Of a DNA stretch of 14,375 bases, positions 1-6,349 are shown piece after piece. Origin of the DNA: Desulfobacteraceae bacterium. GTDB lineage: Bacteria > Desulfobacterota > Desulfobacteria > Desulfobacterales > JAABPS01. Location of the stretch: NCBI GenBank assembly GCA_011391835.1, contig JAABPS010000026.1, forward strand, positions 1 to 14,375, given 5' to 3'. Positions within the stretch are counted from its first letter, which is position 1. Each line of letters starts with the position of its first letter. The position numbers and the translations under genes are program-made. The notes below the pieces were generated by a model. It did no database searches and was not told where the DNA came from. It saw nothing but the letters and a program-made list of their open reading frames with translations.

Positions 1-545
1 TCAATGAAATGATGTAATATTCTGGCAGTTGCCCCCCATATCTCTACATCCATATAGGGGTAAATTAAATGTGCCATATCTGGGTCGCATCCATGAAAAT
101 TTGAAGTAATATGGGTGCGGAAAAGCTTTTTTAATGGTATTTTCAATACGCGTGCGATTTCATTTTTATCGAACTGTATGGGCCCTTTCCCATTCCATAG
201 ACCTGCAAATACCTGAATATCGACAAGATTGATTGTCTGAAAATGACCTGTTGTGCCGATGACGTCAATCTGGTCCTGCGGAATACCCAATTCTTCTTCA
301 AGCTCGCGAAAGGCGGTATCCAAAGGGCTGTCATCATTTTCATCTGCGTGGCCTCCGGGCAGAGCTACCTGGTTTCTCCAGGGATACCCTTCGCTGTCTG
401 ATTTTTGAATGGCTAAAAGATGGGGATTGGCCGGTTCAAAAAGGAGCAGAAACACACAGGTCGAACGGTATGAACTGCCCGTGGGAGCCTGATTTGGCGA
501 TGCATTCTTGAGGGCTTTTTTGAATTGCGAGATATCTATTGTCAT
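1..545 (-). CDS. NUDIX hydrolase, CoA-pyrophosphatase (NudL/YeaB) type, 3' end cut by window
   Basis: Reading the minus strand from ATG at 545 gives 181 codons without a stop, so the C-terminus lies outside the window. Residues 64-88 form the NUDIX signature: ALPGGHAD, then D..S...TAFRELEEELGI, with the RE..EE.G metal-binding core at 80-87. The spacing between the GG and the RE..EE helix is that of the CoA-diphosphatase branch, as is the late IWGATARIL motif near residue 169. Members hydrolyse CoA or its oxidised forms to phosphopantetheine and adenosine 3',5'-bisphosphate; substrate here is inferred. Probably only a few tens of residues are missing. It lies 88 bases behind the thioredoxin-like gene on the same strand. 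No good Shine-Dalgarno sits at the usual distance; an AGGA is about 15 bases upstream inside a hairpin. Confidence 0.88.
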   Translation of the reverse strand, partial: MTIDISQFKKALKNASPNQAPTGSSYRSTCVFLLLFEPANPHLLAIQKSDSEGYPWRNQVALPGGHADENDDSPLDTAFRELEEELGIPQDQIDVIGTTGHFQTINLVDIQVFAGLWNGKGPIQFDKNEIARVLKIPLKKLFRTHITSNFHGCDPDMAHLIYPYMDVEIWGATARILHHFI

Positions 546-560
546 GGGGTTTAAACATGT

Positions 561-580
561 CCTGCACATAGTAATGCAGG
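561..580 (-). repeat. Small hairpin upstream of the NUDIX gene
   Basis: CCTGCA and TGCAGG form a perfect 6-bp inverted repeat around an 8-base loop, ending about 15 bases before the NUDIX start codon. It has no following U-run on the minus strand, so it does not look like an intrinsic terminator. It includes part of the only AGGA upstream of that gene. A role in RNA folding near the ribosome site is possible but unproven. Confidence 0.35.
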
Positions 581-633
581 GTGTATTTGTATGAATCCAG
601 ATATATCCGGGGATTATCAGAAATAGGTATCAG

Positions 634-1095
634 TTATTTTTTCTGAAGAAAATCATTAAATGTCATTTTTTTAAAGCTGTCTGTATGAATGTATTGCAAA
701 ATGTTCAGCATATCCTTAGGCGGGAGGTATCCCGGAAGGTTTCCAATGACTTCGAAGTTTTCTGTAAGAAAATAACTGGTAGGATTGCCCCTGATATTAT
801 ATGTACTGGAAATAGTTCTTTCCTTATCGGAATTTACTTTAACAGGGATAAAATTCTGATTGAGATATCTGGACACAATTGAACTTGAAAATGTATTTTT
901 TTCCATGAGGCCGCAGTAGTAGCAGTTGATTGAATAAAAATAGAGAAACACCTTGTTGCTGTTTTCTTTCTCAAGTGTTTTGGCATCATCGTATGAATAC
1001 CATTTGATAGTTTCCGAAGCCGCACCATTACCCGGAATACATACAACGTTCAGGAGAAGTGCCAGTATATAGATAAGTATAGATTTATTTTTCAT
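634..1095 (-). CDS. Periplasmic thioredoxin-fold protein, CcdA partner
   Basis: A 153-residue protein read from ATG at 1095. A longer frame opens at 1194, but that start lies inside ccdA and would bury the signal peptide, so the internal ATG is preferred. Residues 1-27 are a signal peptide: short basic start, hydrophobic core, then GNGAASE as a likely signal peptidase I site. The mature part has a thioredoxin-like fold with a CYYC redox pair at C58/C61 after the YFYSINC strand, and a probable cis-proline at P105 (GNPTSYF). It resembles SoxW/DUF-type thioredoxins that trap or reduce periplasmic disulfides. It starts 8 bases after the ccdA stop, so the two are one translational unit and most likely pass electrons from CcdA to periplasmic substrates such as apocytochrome c. 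The substrate cannot be told from sequence. Confidence 0.85.
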   Translation of the reverse strand: MKNKSILIYILALLLNVVCIPGNGAASETIKWYSYDDAKTLEKENSNKVFLYFYSINCYYCGLMEKNTFSSSIVSRYLNQNFIPVKVNSDKERTISSTYNIRGNPTSYFLTENFEVIGNLPGYLPPKDMLNILQYIHTDSFKKMTFNDFLQKK

Positions 1096-1103
1096 ATTTT
1101 TTA

Positions 1104-1808
1104 TTATGATAAACTCCCAAGCAGATAGAGTCTGTTGAATATAAGCAATAGTCCCAAAATGATTAAAAGAACTCCAGCAGAAATGTTGATCCATTGCAGC
1201 GCACGTGATATTTTTTTAACAAATACGAGCATATAGTTGATAAAAAGAGATATAATTACAAACGGAACAGCCAGTCCGGATGCATATAACCCAAGAAGAA
1301 CCATACCCTGTCCCACGCTTCCATGATTTCCTGCAATAATCAATATGGATGCAAGGGGAGGGCCTATACATGGACTCCATCCTGTAGCAAAAGCCATGCC
1401 AACTAAAAACGTTCCAAAAAAATGAAGGGGTTTTGACTGTACATGAACTCTTTTTTCAAAATCAAGCCCCTTGATACGGAACAATCCGGTTAAGTGAATA
1501 CCAAATATAATGATCAGAATACCACCAATGATTCGAATTGCGCTGTTATATTTACTTGCGAATCCCCCAAGGTAGGAGGCCGAAGCGCCCAACAGGATAA
1601 AAATTAAGGAAAATCCAAGAACATAGGACACAGTCGATAAAATAACTTTTTTTCTTATTTTTGCATCATAATTTTCTGTCAGTTCTTCTATAGAATACCC
1701 TGTTATGAATGTAAAATACGCGGGAATGAGAGGTAAAATACAGGGCGAAAAAAATGATAAAAGCCCTGTTGCAAAGGACATGAAATATGTAATGGATTCG
1801 GTAAACAT
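1104..1808 (-). CDS. ccdA: CcdA/DsbD-type membrane thiol-disulfide electron carrier
   Basis: A 234-residue, strongly hydrophobic protein with about six membrane spans, the usual length for CcdA. The two redox-active cysteines are present in their motifs: C23 in FSPCILPLIPAY near the start of span 1, and C147 in TGWSPCIGPP at span 4. CcdA takes electrons from cytoplasmic thioredoxin and carries them across the membrane to a periplasmic thioredoxin-like protein, supporting cytochrome c maturation or disulfide reduction. The gene next downstream encodes such a partner. A strong promoter-like sequence lies about 130 bases upstream. No clear Shine-Dalgarno precedes ATG 1808; the start is chosen because it places span 1 correctly. 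Family call is firm; the exact end user of the electrons is inferred. Confidence 0.93.
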   Translation of the reverse strand: MFTESITYFMSFATGLLSFFSPCILPLIPAYFTFITGYSIEELTENYDAKIRKKVILSTVSYVLGFSLIFILLGASASYLGGFASKYNSAIRIIGGILIIIFGIHLTGLFRIKGLDFEKRVHVQSKPLHFFGTFLVGMAFATGWSPCIGPPLASILIIAGNHGSVGQGMVLLGLYASGLAVPFVIISLFINYMLVFVKKISRALQWINISAGVLLIILGLLLIFNRLYLLGSLS

Positions 1809-1946
1809 GTTTATGGAAAAATTTCAGGCTTCGCGGTTCCCGATTGACAGGTTGACTGGAGTTGTCAGAATTGATCCTTGTGTCAGAGAAGAAACGTCTG
1901 CGCTGATAGTATGTTACTGTATGGTTAATGGTTTAAGTTAAGTGTT

Positions 1947-1974
1947 AATATAAATACTCCTGCACGCATGTCAA
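1947..1974 (-). promoter_or_regulatory. Sigma70-type promoter for ccdA-thioredoxin(-NUDIX)
   Basis: On the minus strand a perfect -35 TTGACA (1974-1969) is followed after 16 bases by TATATT (1952-1947), five of six matches to the -10 consensus. Transcription would begin near 1940, leaving an untranslated leader of about 130 bases before ccdA. The promoter begins only 18 bases beyond the proC stop, so ccdA need not depend on read-through from proC. The leader holds a weak TGACA/TGTCA inverted repeat (1845-1867) but no recognisable riboswitch. Confidence 0.6.
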
Positions 1975-1991
1975 CAAAAAGCAGGGATTGA

Positions 1992-2849
1992 TTAGTGTAA
2001 ATTACAGAGTTTCCTGGAGCGATTTTTAGCGGCGAGGATGGCTTTGATGATATTTTCTTTCACATGTGCCTTTTCCAGAACACGGAATGCGGCTTCAGTT
2101 GTCCCTCCTGGTGAAGTCACTTTCTTTCTCAGAGCTTGAGCAGATTCGCTACTCTCTTCTAAGAGCTTCACTGCACCTTTGACCGTTGCCAGCGCGAGTG
2201 TTGAAGAATGTTTAAGGCTCAAACCCGATTGTGTACCACCTGCTGCCATGGACTCAATCAAATAAAAAACATAGGCAGGCCCTGAACCGGATACAGCGGT
2301 TACAGCATCTAAATCTTTTTCATCAAATTCAATAACTTGTCCGGATGCCTCAAGGATTGCTTTTGAAATGTTGATATCTTTCCGTGAGGCAAATCTATTT
2401 GAGCTCATCCCTGAAATGCCGGAGAGCACAAGGGCGGGAGTATTTGGCATTACCCGGATAATGGGCAGTTTTTTTCGATTTTTCTCATCAAGCGGTTTAT
2501 AAAGAAAATTTTCCAGCTTGCGAATGGAAATGCCTGCAGCAATAGAAATAATAAGTTTTTTTCTCGAAATTTTATAGTCTGTTCTTCCTGAAATTTCAGA
2601 AAGAACTTGACCCATCTGTTGAGGCTTAACGGCAAGAATAACAATATCGCATAGTGAAAATACTTTGAAATTATCTTTAAACACATGGATACCGTATTTT
2701 TTTGTCAGGCTTTTCAGCCTTTTTCCATTGGTATCACTTGCATAGAGATATTCAGGTTTCGCGGCTTTTGATTTGATCAGGGCGCCCACCAGCGCTTCTC
2801 CCATGTTGCCAGCACCAATAAATCCAATTTTTGAGTCAATTTTCCTCAT
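1992..2849 (-). CDS. proC: Pyrroline-5-carboxylate reductase
   Basis: A 285-residue protein that makes the last step of proline synthesis, reducing 1-pyrroline-5-carboxylate with NAD(P)H in the cytoplasm. The N-terminal Rossmann fold shows GFIGAGNMGEAL at residues 9-20; AVKPQQ at 73-78 and MPNTP at 134-138 are typical family motifs. The C-terminal dimer/substrate domain carries AVSGSGPAYV (185-194) and the ProC signature TSPGGTTEAA (245-254). Length is close to the usual 265-285, with a small basic tail. The start ATG at 2849 has only a weak purine stretch (GGAAAA) upstream. It stands alone, divergent from yggT; no proA or proB is nearby. In many genomes proC neighbours yggT, so the arrangement is conserved in part although here the two face away from each other. 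Confidence 0.96.
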   Translation of the reverse strand: MRKIDSKIGFIGAGNMGEALVGALIKSKAAKPEYLYASDTNGKRLKSLTKKYGIHVFKDNFKVFSLCDIVILAVKPQQMGQVLSEISGRTDYKISRKKLIISIAAGISIRKLENFLYKPLDEKNRKKLPIIRVMPNTPALVLSGISGMSSNRFASRKDINISKAILEASGQVIEFDEKDLDAVTAVSGSGPAYVFYLIESMAAGGTQSGLSLKHSSTLALATVKGAVKLLEESSESAQALRKKVTSPGGTTEAAFRVLEKAHVKENIIKAILAAKNRSRKLCNLH

Positions 2850-2955
2850 CTAATTTTCCATGGGTTTAATTTTTATCCAAGCAGAACTTCCTAAAATTCA
2901 AAGCAGTGACCGTGGTTCCTGAAATATGAAAATCGCCTATTCATAAAATAATTGT

Positions 2956-2983
2956 TTGAATTTTAATGATAATAGTGTATTAT
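2956..2983 (+). promoter_or_regulatory. Possible sigma70 promoter for yggT-divIVA-pilT
   Basis: TTGAAT (2956-2961) and TATTAT (2978-2983) are separated by 16 bases in the divergent proC/yggT region, pointing toward yggT. Matches are four of six at -35 and five of six at -10. The region is AT-rich, so chance occurrence is a real possibility. Confidence 0.35.
2969..2983. repeat. AT-rich dyad in the proC/yggT divergent region
   Basis: ATAATA-GTG-TATTAT is a perfect 6+6 inverted repeat with a three-base centre, lying across the shared -10 zone. It could be an operator, but the surrounding AT content makes such palindromes common. A second dyad, TTCCA-7-TGGAA, occurs at 3015-3031. Confidence 0.3.
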
Positions 2984-3005
2984 TGAGATAATTATGTGAT
3001 GTCAA
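2979..3005 (-). promoter_or_regulatory. Possible sigma70 promoter for proC, overlapping the divergent promoter
   Basis: On the minus strand a perfect TTGACA (3005-3000) is followed after 15 bases by AATAAT (2984-2979), five of six to the -10 consensus; the spacer is shorter than the ideal 17. Its -10 covers almost the same bases as the -10 of the forward promoter candidate, so the two could compete. Confidence 0.35.
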
Positions 3006-3105
3006 TGATTTTAATTCCAGGATTCTTGGAAGCAGAATGTAGGAATATTTTGTTTTCCACAACTTGTACATATCCAAAAACCATTGTGTACAGAATCGGT
3101 ACTAT

Positions 3106-3408
3106 ATGTATGTCATCGGTTATTTTATAAAGGCGGTTGCTGTCATTTTTGATTTCATTATCTCTGGCTTTATGTGGATTGTTGTCGCTCGTGCTATTCT
3201 ATCCTGGGTCAGTCCGGATCCCTACAATCCCATCGTTCGGTTCATCCATAGCGTTACTGAACCGATCCTTTATCCAATCCGACGAAGGATTCCGTTTTAT
3301 GCAGGAGGTATCGACTTTTCACCGATTATTGTCATCCTTATTGCCATTTTTTTAAAAATTTTTGTGGTGAACAGTTTGGAGCGTTTATCGGCATCATTTT
3401 TGCATTAA
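3106..3408 (+). CDS. YggT family membrane protein
   Basis: A 100-residue protein with two membrane segments separated by the family's conserved loop. Visible motifs are WIVVARAILSWVSPDPYNP, then VRFIHSVTEPILYPIRR, then GGIDFSPIIVILIAIFL, matching the YggT/YlmG pattern closely in order and spacing. In Gram-positive bacteria and chloroplasts YlmG/YggT relatives are linked with division or membrane organisation; the molecular role is not settled. ATG 3106 is chosen because homologous alignment begins just after it; a TTG at 3064 would add 14 residues without family similarity. Neither has a good ribosome site. The gene lies 36 bases before divIVA, the same pairing seen as ylmG-divIVA elsewhere. 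Confidence 0.9.
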   Translation: MYVIGYFIKAVAVIFDFIISGFMWIVVARAILSWVSPDPYNPIVRFIHSVTEPILYPIRRRIPFYAGGIDFSPIIVILIAIFLKIFVVNSLERLSASFLH

Positions 3409-3444
3409 TCATTGGCTTTATATTTGAAAGGAAGGTGATACTTT

Positions 3445-3945
3445 ATGGAAATTACCCCTCTGGATATTCAGCAGCAAAAGTTTAAAGTCAGATTCCGAGG
3501 ATTTGACGTTCATGAGGTGGACGCATTTCTTGAGCAGATTGCGAATACCGTTGCCGCACTGCAGCGTGAGAATGAAACCCTGCGTGAAGATATAAGGCGT
3601 TTTAAGCTTGAAAGTCAGGGATACAGGAGACGAGAGGAGACGTTTAAGCATGCGATGCTCAATTCACAAAAAGTTATGGAGGAAATGAAAAAGTCTGCGG
3701 AAAAATCTGCAGAACTGATCGTTGCAGAGGCGGAAGTCAAAGCTGAAAAAATACTGAGCAAAGCACACAATCGTCTTACTCAGCTGCATGAGGATATTGC
3801 GGGATTGAAGCGGCAGCGGACTCAGCTGGAAGTGCAGATCAGTTCCATTATTGAATCCCATACCCGGCTTCTTGAAATTGAAAAGGATGGGATGAAGGCA
3901 ATGGATGAGGAAGATTCCAAGCTGAAGGTATTGCCAAAAAAATAA
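3445..3945 (+). CDS. divIVA: DivIVA-domain coiled-coil protein
   Basis: A 166-residue protein. Residues 2-33 are the DivIVA lipid-binding domain (ITPLDIQQQKFKVRFRGFD, then HEVDAFLEQI), including F17 and R18 at exactly the positions that insert into and contact the membrane in the Bacillus subtilis protein. From about residue 35 to 150 the sequence is a continuous coiled coil rich in E, K, R, Q, with no cysteine, ending in a short basic tail. Family members gather at strongly curved membrane, such as poles and septa, and recruit partners. AAGGAAGG sits 8-13 bases before the ATG, a good ribosome site. It is followed after 24 bases by pilT, so the partners here may include pilus or polarity proteins; that is inference from position. 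Confidence 0.93.
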   Translation: MEITPLDIQQQKFKVRFRGFDVHEVDAFLEQIANTVAALQRENETLREDIRRFKLESQGYRRREETFKHAMLNSQKVMEEMKKSAEKSAELIVAEAEVKAEKILSKAHNRLTQLHEDIAGLKRQRTQLEVQISSIIESHTRLLEIEKDGMKAMDEEDSKLKVLPKK

Positions 3946-3969
3946 CATACCGATTTTAGGAAAAGAAAC

Positions 3970-5052
3970 GTGGCAAAAATTGATGCTTTTTTCAAGTTGA
4001 TGAACGAACAGGGAGCTTCGGATTTGCATCTTGTTGCAGGGCAACCACCAGCTCTCCGAATACGAGGAGATGTTGAGCGGATAAAATATAAGGTTCTGGA
4101 CAGCGATGAATTACGGTCCATGCTGTACGAAATTGCGCCGGAAGACAAGGTGAAGATATTTGAAGAAACCGGCGATGTTGATTTTGGATATGAAATCCCT
4201 GGGCTTGCCAGATACCGCGCCAACTTTTTTATGCAAAAAAATGGCGTTGGAGCGGTGTTTAGAGAAATCCCCAGTACCATACTGACAGCTGAACAGCTCG
4301 GGCTGCCGCCCGTTGTGCCCAGGCTGGCTTTACTGCCGCGCGGGTTGATTCTGGTTACCGGACCGACAGGCAGCGGCAAGTCAACCACTCTGGCTGCAAT
4401 TATTGATGTAGCGAACCGGAACCGCAAAGATCATATTATTACAATTGAAGATCCCATTGAGTTTGTTCACCAGAGCCAGGCATGCCTGGTAAACCACCGG
4501 GAAGTCGGTATGCATACCAAGTCCTTTTCCGCAGCACTTCGCGGCGCGTTACGAGAAGATCCGGATATTATTCTGGTTGGCGAAATGAGGGATTTGGAGA
4601 CCATATCTCTTGCAATTGAAGCGTCGGCTACGGGGCATCTTGTTTTTGCTACCCTGCATACATCCGGTGCTGCCAAGTCGATTGATCGCGTTATAGAGGT
4701 ATTTCCTTCAACAGAGCAGGGATTGATCCGCTCAACCCTGGCAGATGGTATTCGAGCTATTATATCGCAGGTACTGTTCAAACGGATCGATAAAAAGGGT
4801 CGATGTGTGGCCCTTGAAATATTAATTGCGACCGCTGCTGTCCGAAACCTGATCCGGGAAGCAAAGTCCCATCAGATCCCATCCATGGTTCAAACTGGAA
4901 AAAAATACGGCATGCAGCTTTTGGATGATGCCATCATGGAGTTGTACAATAAAGGCTGGATATCTGCTGAAGAGGCTTATTCAAAGGCAAATGAAAAACA
5001 GTATTTCAGGCCATTGCTGAAAAGTCCGCCTCAGGATTTTACCGAAGCATAG
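3970..5052 (+). CDS. pilT: Type IV pilus retraction ATPase PilT
   Basis: A 360-residue hexameric ATPase of the PilT branch of secretion ATPases, which drives pilus disassembly and twitching from the cytoplasmic face of the inner membrane. Residues 1-100 form the N-terminal PAS-like domain, with the typical GASDLHLVAGQPPALRIRG opening. The ATPase core has Walker A GPTGSGKST (131-139), the Asp box around E160 and E164, Walker B ILVGEMRD with E205, and the His box with H223 and H230 (ATLHTSGAAKSIDR). VRNLIREAKSHQIPS at 291-305 is the C-terminal AIRNLIRE motif needed for retraction in studied PilT proteins. Start is GTG at 3970 with AGGA eight bases upstream. Complete and apparently functional. 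No pilus subunit or pilM-Q gene lies in the window, so those must be elsewhere. Confidence 0.95.
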   Translation: MAKIDAFFKLMNEQGASDLHLVAGQPPALRIRGDVERIKYKVLDSDELRSMLYEIAPEDKVKIFEETGDVDFGYEIPGLARYRANFFMQKNGVGAVFREIPSTILTAEQLGLPPVVPRLALLPRGLILVTGPTGSGKSTTLAAIIDVANRNRKDHIITIEDPIEFVHQSQACLVNHREVGMHTKSFSAALRGALREDPDIILVGEMRDLETISLAIEASATGHLVFATLHTSGAAKSIDRVIEVFPSTEQGLIRSTLADGIRAIISQVLFKRIDKKGRCVALEILIATAAVRNLIREAKSHQIPSMVQTGKKYGMQLLDDAIMELYNKGWISAEEAYSKANEKQYFRPLLKSPPQDFTEA

Positions 5053-5085
5053 CGTCAAAATTGAAAAGGTTTTTTGCTGTCGATT

Positions 5086-6240
5086 ATGGAAAAGCAGGAA
5101 GTAGATCACATTTTAACAAAATTACTTGATTCCAATAAGGATGTTTCAGATATCAATCTGACGGTGGGGAAGCCCATGCAGGTTGAAAGTTCCGGGCACC
5201 TGATCAGCGTTGATATGAAACCCTATTTTAAAGATCTGACCCCTTATCAAACGGAAACCATCGCATTAAATCTTATTGATAATGATCGACGCCTTACGGA
5301 GAATCTCATTCGACACGGATCCTGTGACTTATCCTATTCTTTACCTGGAAAGGCTCGATTCAGGGTAAATATCTTTTCACAATCCGGGAATTATTCCGTT
5401 GTTCTTCGTAAGCTTGAGTCCAAGGTGCCGACCATTGATGAAATGCAGCTTCCGGAAGCATTTTATGATGTGGCAAAAGAGACAAACGGTATTGTTATTG
5501 TGACGGGTGCCACTGGAACCGGTAAATCGACTTCGCTTGCCACCGTGCTTGATTGTATTAATGAGACCCGATCGGTTCATGTGGTCACTCTGGAAGATCC
5601 TGTTGAATACCAGCATACACATAAGAAATCCACATTTAACCAGAGAGAGCTCGGTACTGATTTTGATACATTTTCCAATGGGTTGCGCGCTGCCCTTAGG
5701 CAGGCACCCAAGGTTATACTCGTTGGAGAAATGCGCGATAGAAATACGGTTGAAATCGGTATCACTGCCGCTGAGACAGGGCATTTGGTGCTCACCACAC
5801 TTCATACCGTTGATGCAGGGCAATCCATTAACCGTATTCTGGGTATGTTTAGTATCGAAGAGGAAAACTTAGTCAGAATTCGCCTTGCGGATACCATCCG
5901 GTGGATCATTTGCCAGAAACTGCTCCCTAAAATCGGCGGAGGCCGGGTCGCGGCATTTGAAATTCTCCGAGCGAATTTAAGGGTTGAAGATACCATTCTT
6001 CATGGAGAATCTGAAGGCAAATCTTTTTACGACATTATGAAGGCGGGCAGGGCTTTTGGAATGGTTACCTTTGATGACAGCCTGTTAAACCTGTATGAGC
6101 AGGGCCTTATCTCCGAAGAAACAGCCGTTGCCTATGCCTCCCGCAAAGGGGTTGTGGGCCGCGGTATCGATTCAGTAAAAAGTGCAAGGGGTGAAGCAAC
6201 AACAGATATTGAAAAGTTAGAGATGGACCATCATTATTAA
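5086..6240 (+). CDS. Second PilT/PilU-like type IV pilus ATPase
   Basis: A 384-residue paralogue of the preceding ATPase. The N-terminal domain (about 1-110) is recognisable but worn: SDINLTVGKPMQ replaces the usual SDLHL.G.PP. The ATPase core is intact: Walker A GATGTGKS (141-148), LEDPVEY box, Walker B VILVGEMRD with E215, and the His box with H233 and H240 (TTLHTVDAGQSINR). The C-terminal AIRNLIRE motif of true PilT is missing; ANLRVEDTILHGESEGKS stands in its place, which is more like PilU or other accessory retraction ATPases. A charged tail follows (residues ~350-384, ending DHHY). ATG 5086 is used; TTG 5074 would add four residues and sits four bases after an AAAAGG. It lies 33 bases behind pilT and probably works with it. 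Confidence 0.9.
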   Translation: MEKQEVDHILTKLLDSNKDVSDINLTVGKPMQVESSGHLISVDMKPYFKDLTPYQTETIALNLIDNDRRLTENLIRHGSCDLSYSLPGKARFRVNIFSQSGNYSVVLRKLESKVPTIDEMQLPEAFYDVAKETNGIVIVTGATGTGKSTSLATVLDCINETRSVHVVTLEDPVEYQHTHKKSTFNQRELGTDFDTFSNGLRAALRQAPKVILVGEMRDRNTVEIGITAAETGHLVLTTLHTVDAGQSINRILGMFSIEEENLVRIRLADTIRWIICQKLLPKIGGGRVAAFEILRANLRVEDTILHGESEGKSFYDIMKAGRAFGMVTFDDSLLNLYEQGLISEETAVAYASRKGVVGRGIDSVKSARGEATTDIEKLEMDHHY

Positions 6241-6266
6241 TTCCCTTTTGGGCAGCATGCAAGTGG

Positions 6267-6284
6267 ATGCAAATTCCGTTGCAT
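6267..6284 (+). repeat. ATGCAA hairpin between the second ATPase gene and the zinc-ribbon gene
   Basis: ATGCAA-attccg-TTGCAT is a perfect 6-bp stem with a 6-base loop; a further direct copy of ATGCAA lies just before it at 6257-6262. A T-run (6298-6303) follows only about 14 bases later, so it is a poor fit to an intrinsic terminator. It may be an attenuating hairpin or chance. Confidence 0.3.
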
Positions 6285-6349
6285 GGTGAGAGAATCGTTT
6301 TTTCAGGATAAAGTTAATTTTATAAACATTTTTAAACGTACCCATCATC

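Noticed and set aside
597..610. Imperfect 14-base palindrome CCAGATATATCCGG between the thioredoxin and NUDIX genes
   Set aside because: One mismatched pair, short arms and no associated promoter; not distinguishable from chance.
1096..1194. Upstream extension of the thioredoxin-like gene to 1194
   Set aside because: It would overlap the end of ccdA and put 33 residues ahead of a clear signal peptide.
1705..1941. Plus-strand frame of 78 codons across the ccdA start and its leader
   Set aside because: Half of it is antisense to ccdA, the rest covers the predicted ccdA leader and -10 box; no ribosome site.
1959..1985. CCTGC/GCAGG inverted repeat after proC as a terminator
   Set aside because: Five-base stem with a 17-base loop and no properly placed U-run; the loop contains the ccdA -35 box.
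3822..4427. 201-codon open frame on the minus strand opposite divIVA and pilT
   Set aside because: It is opposite two well-supported genes, has a serine/arginine-rich, motif-free product and no ribosome site; it is a by-product of codon use in pilT.
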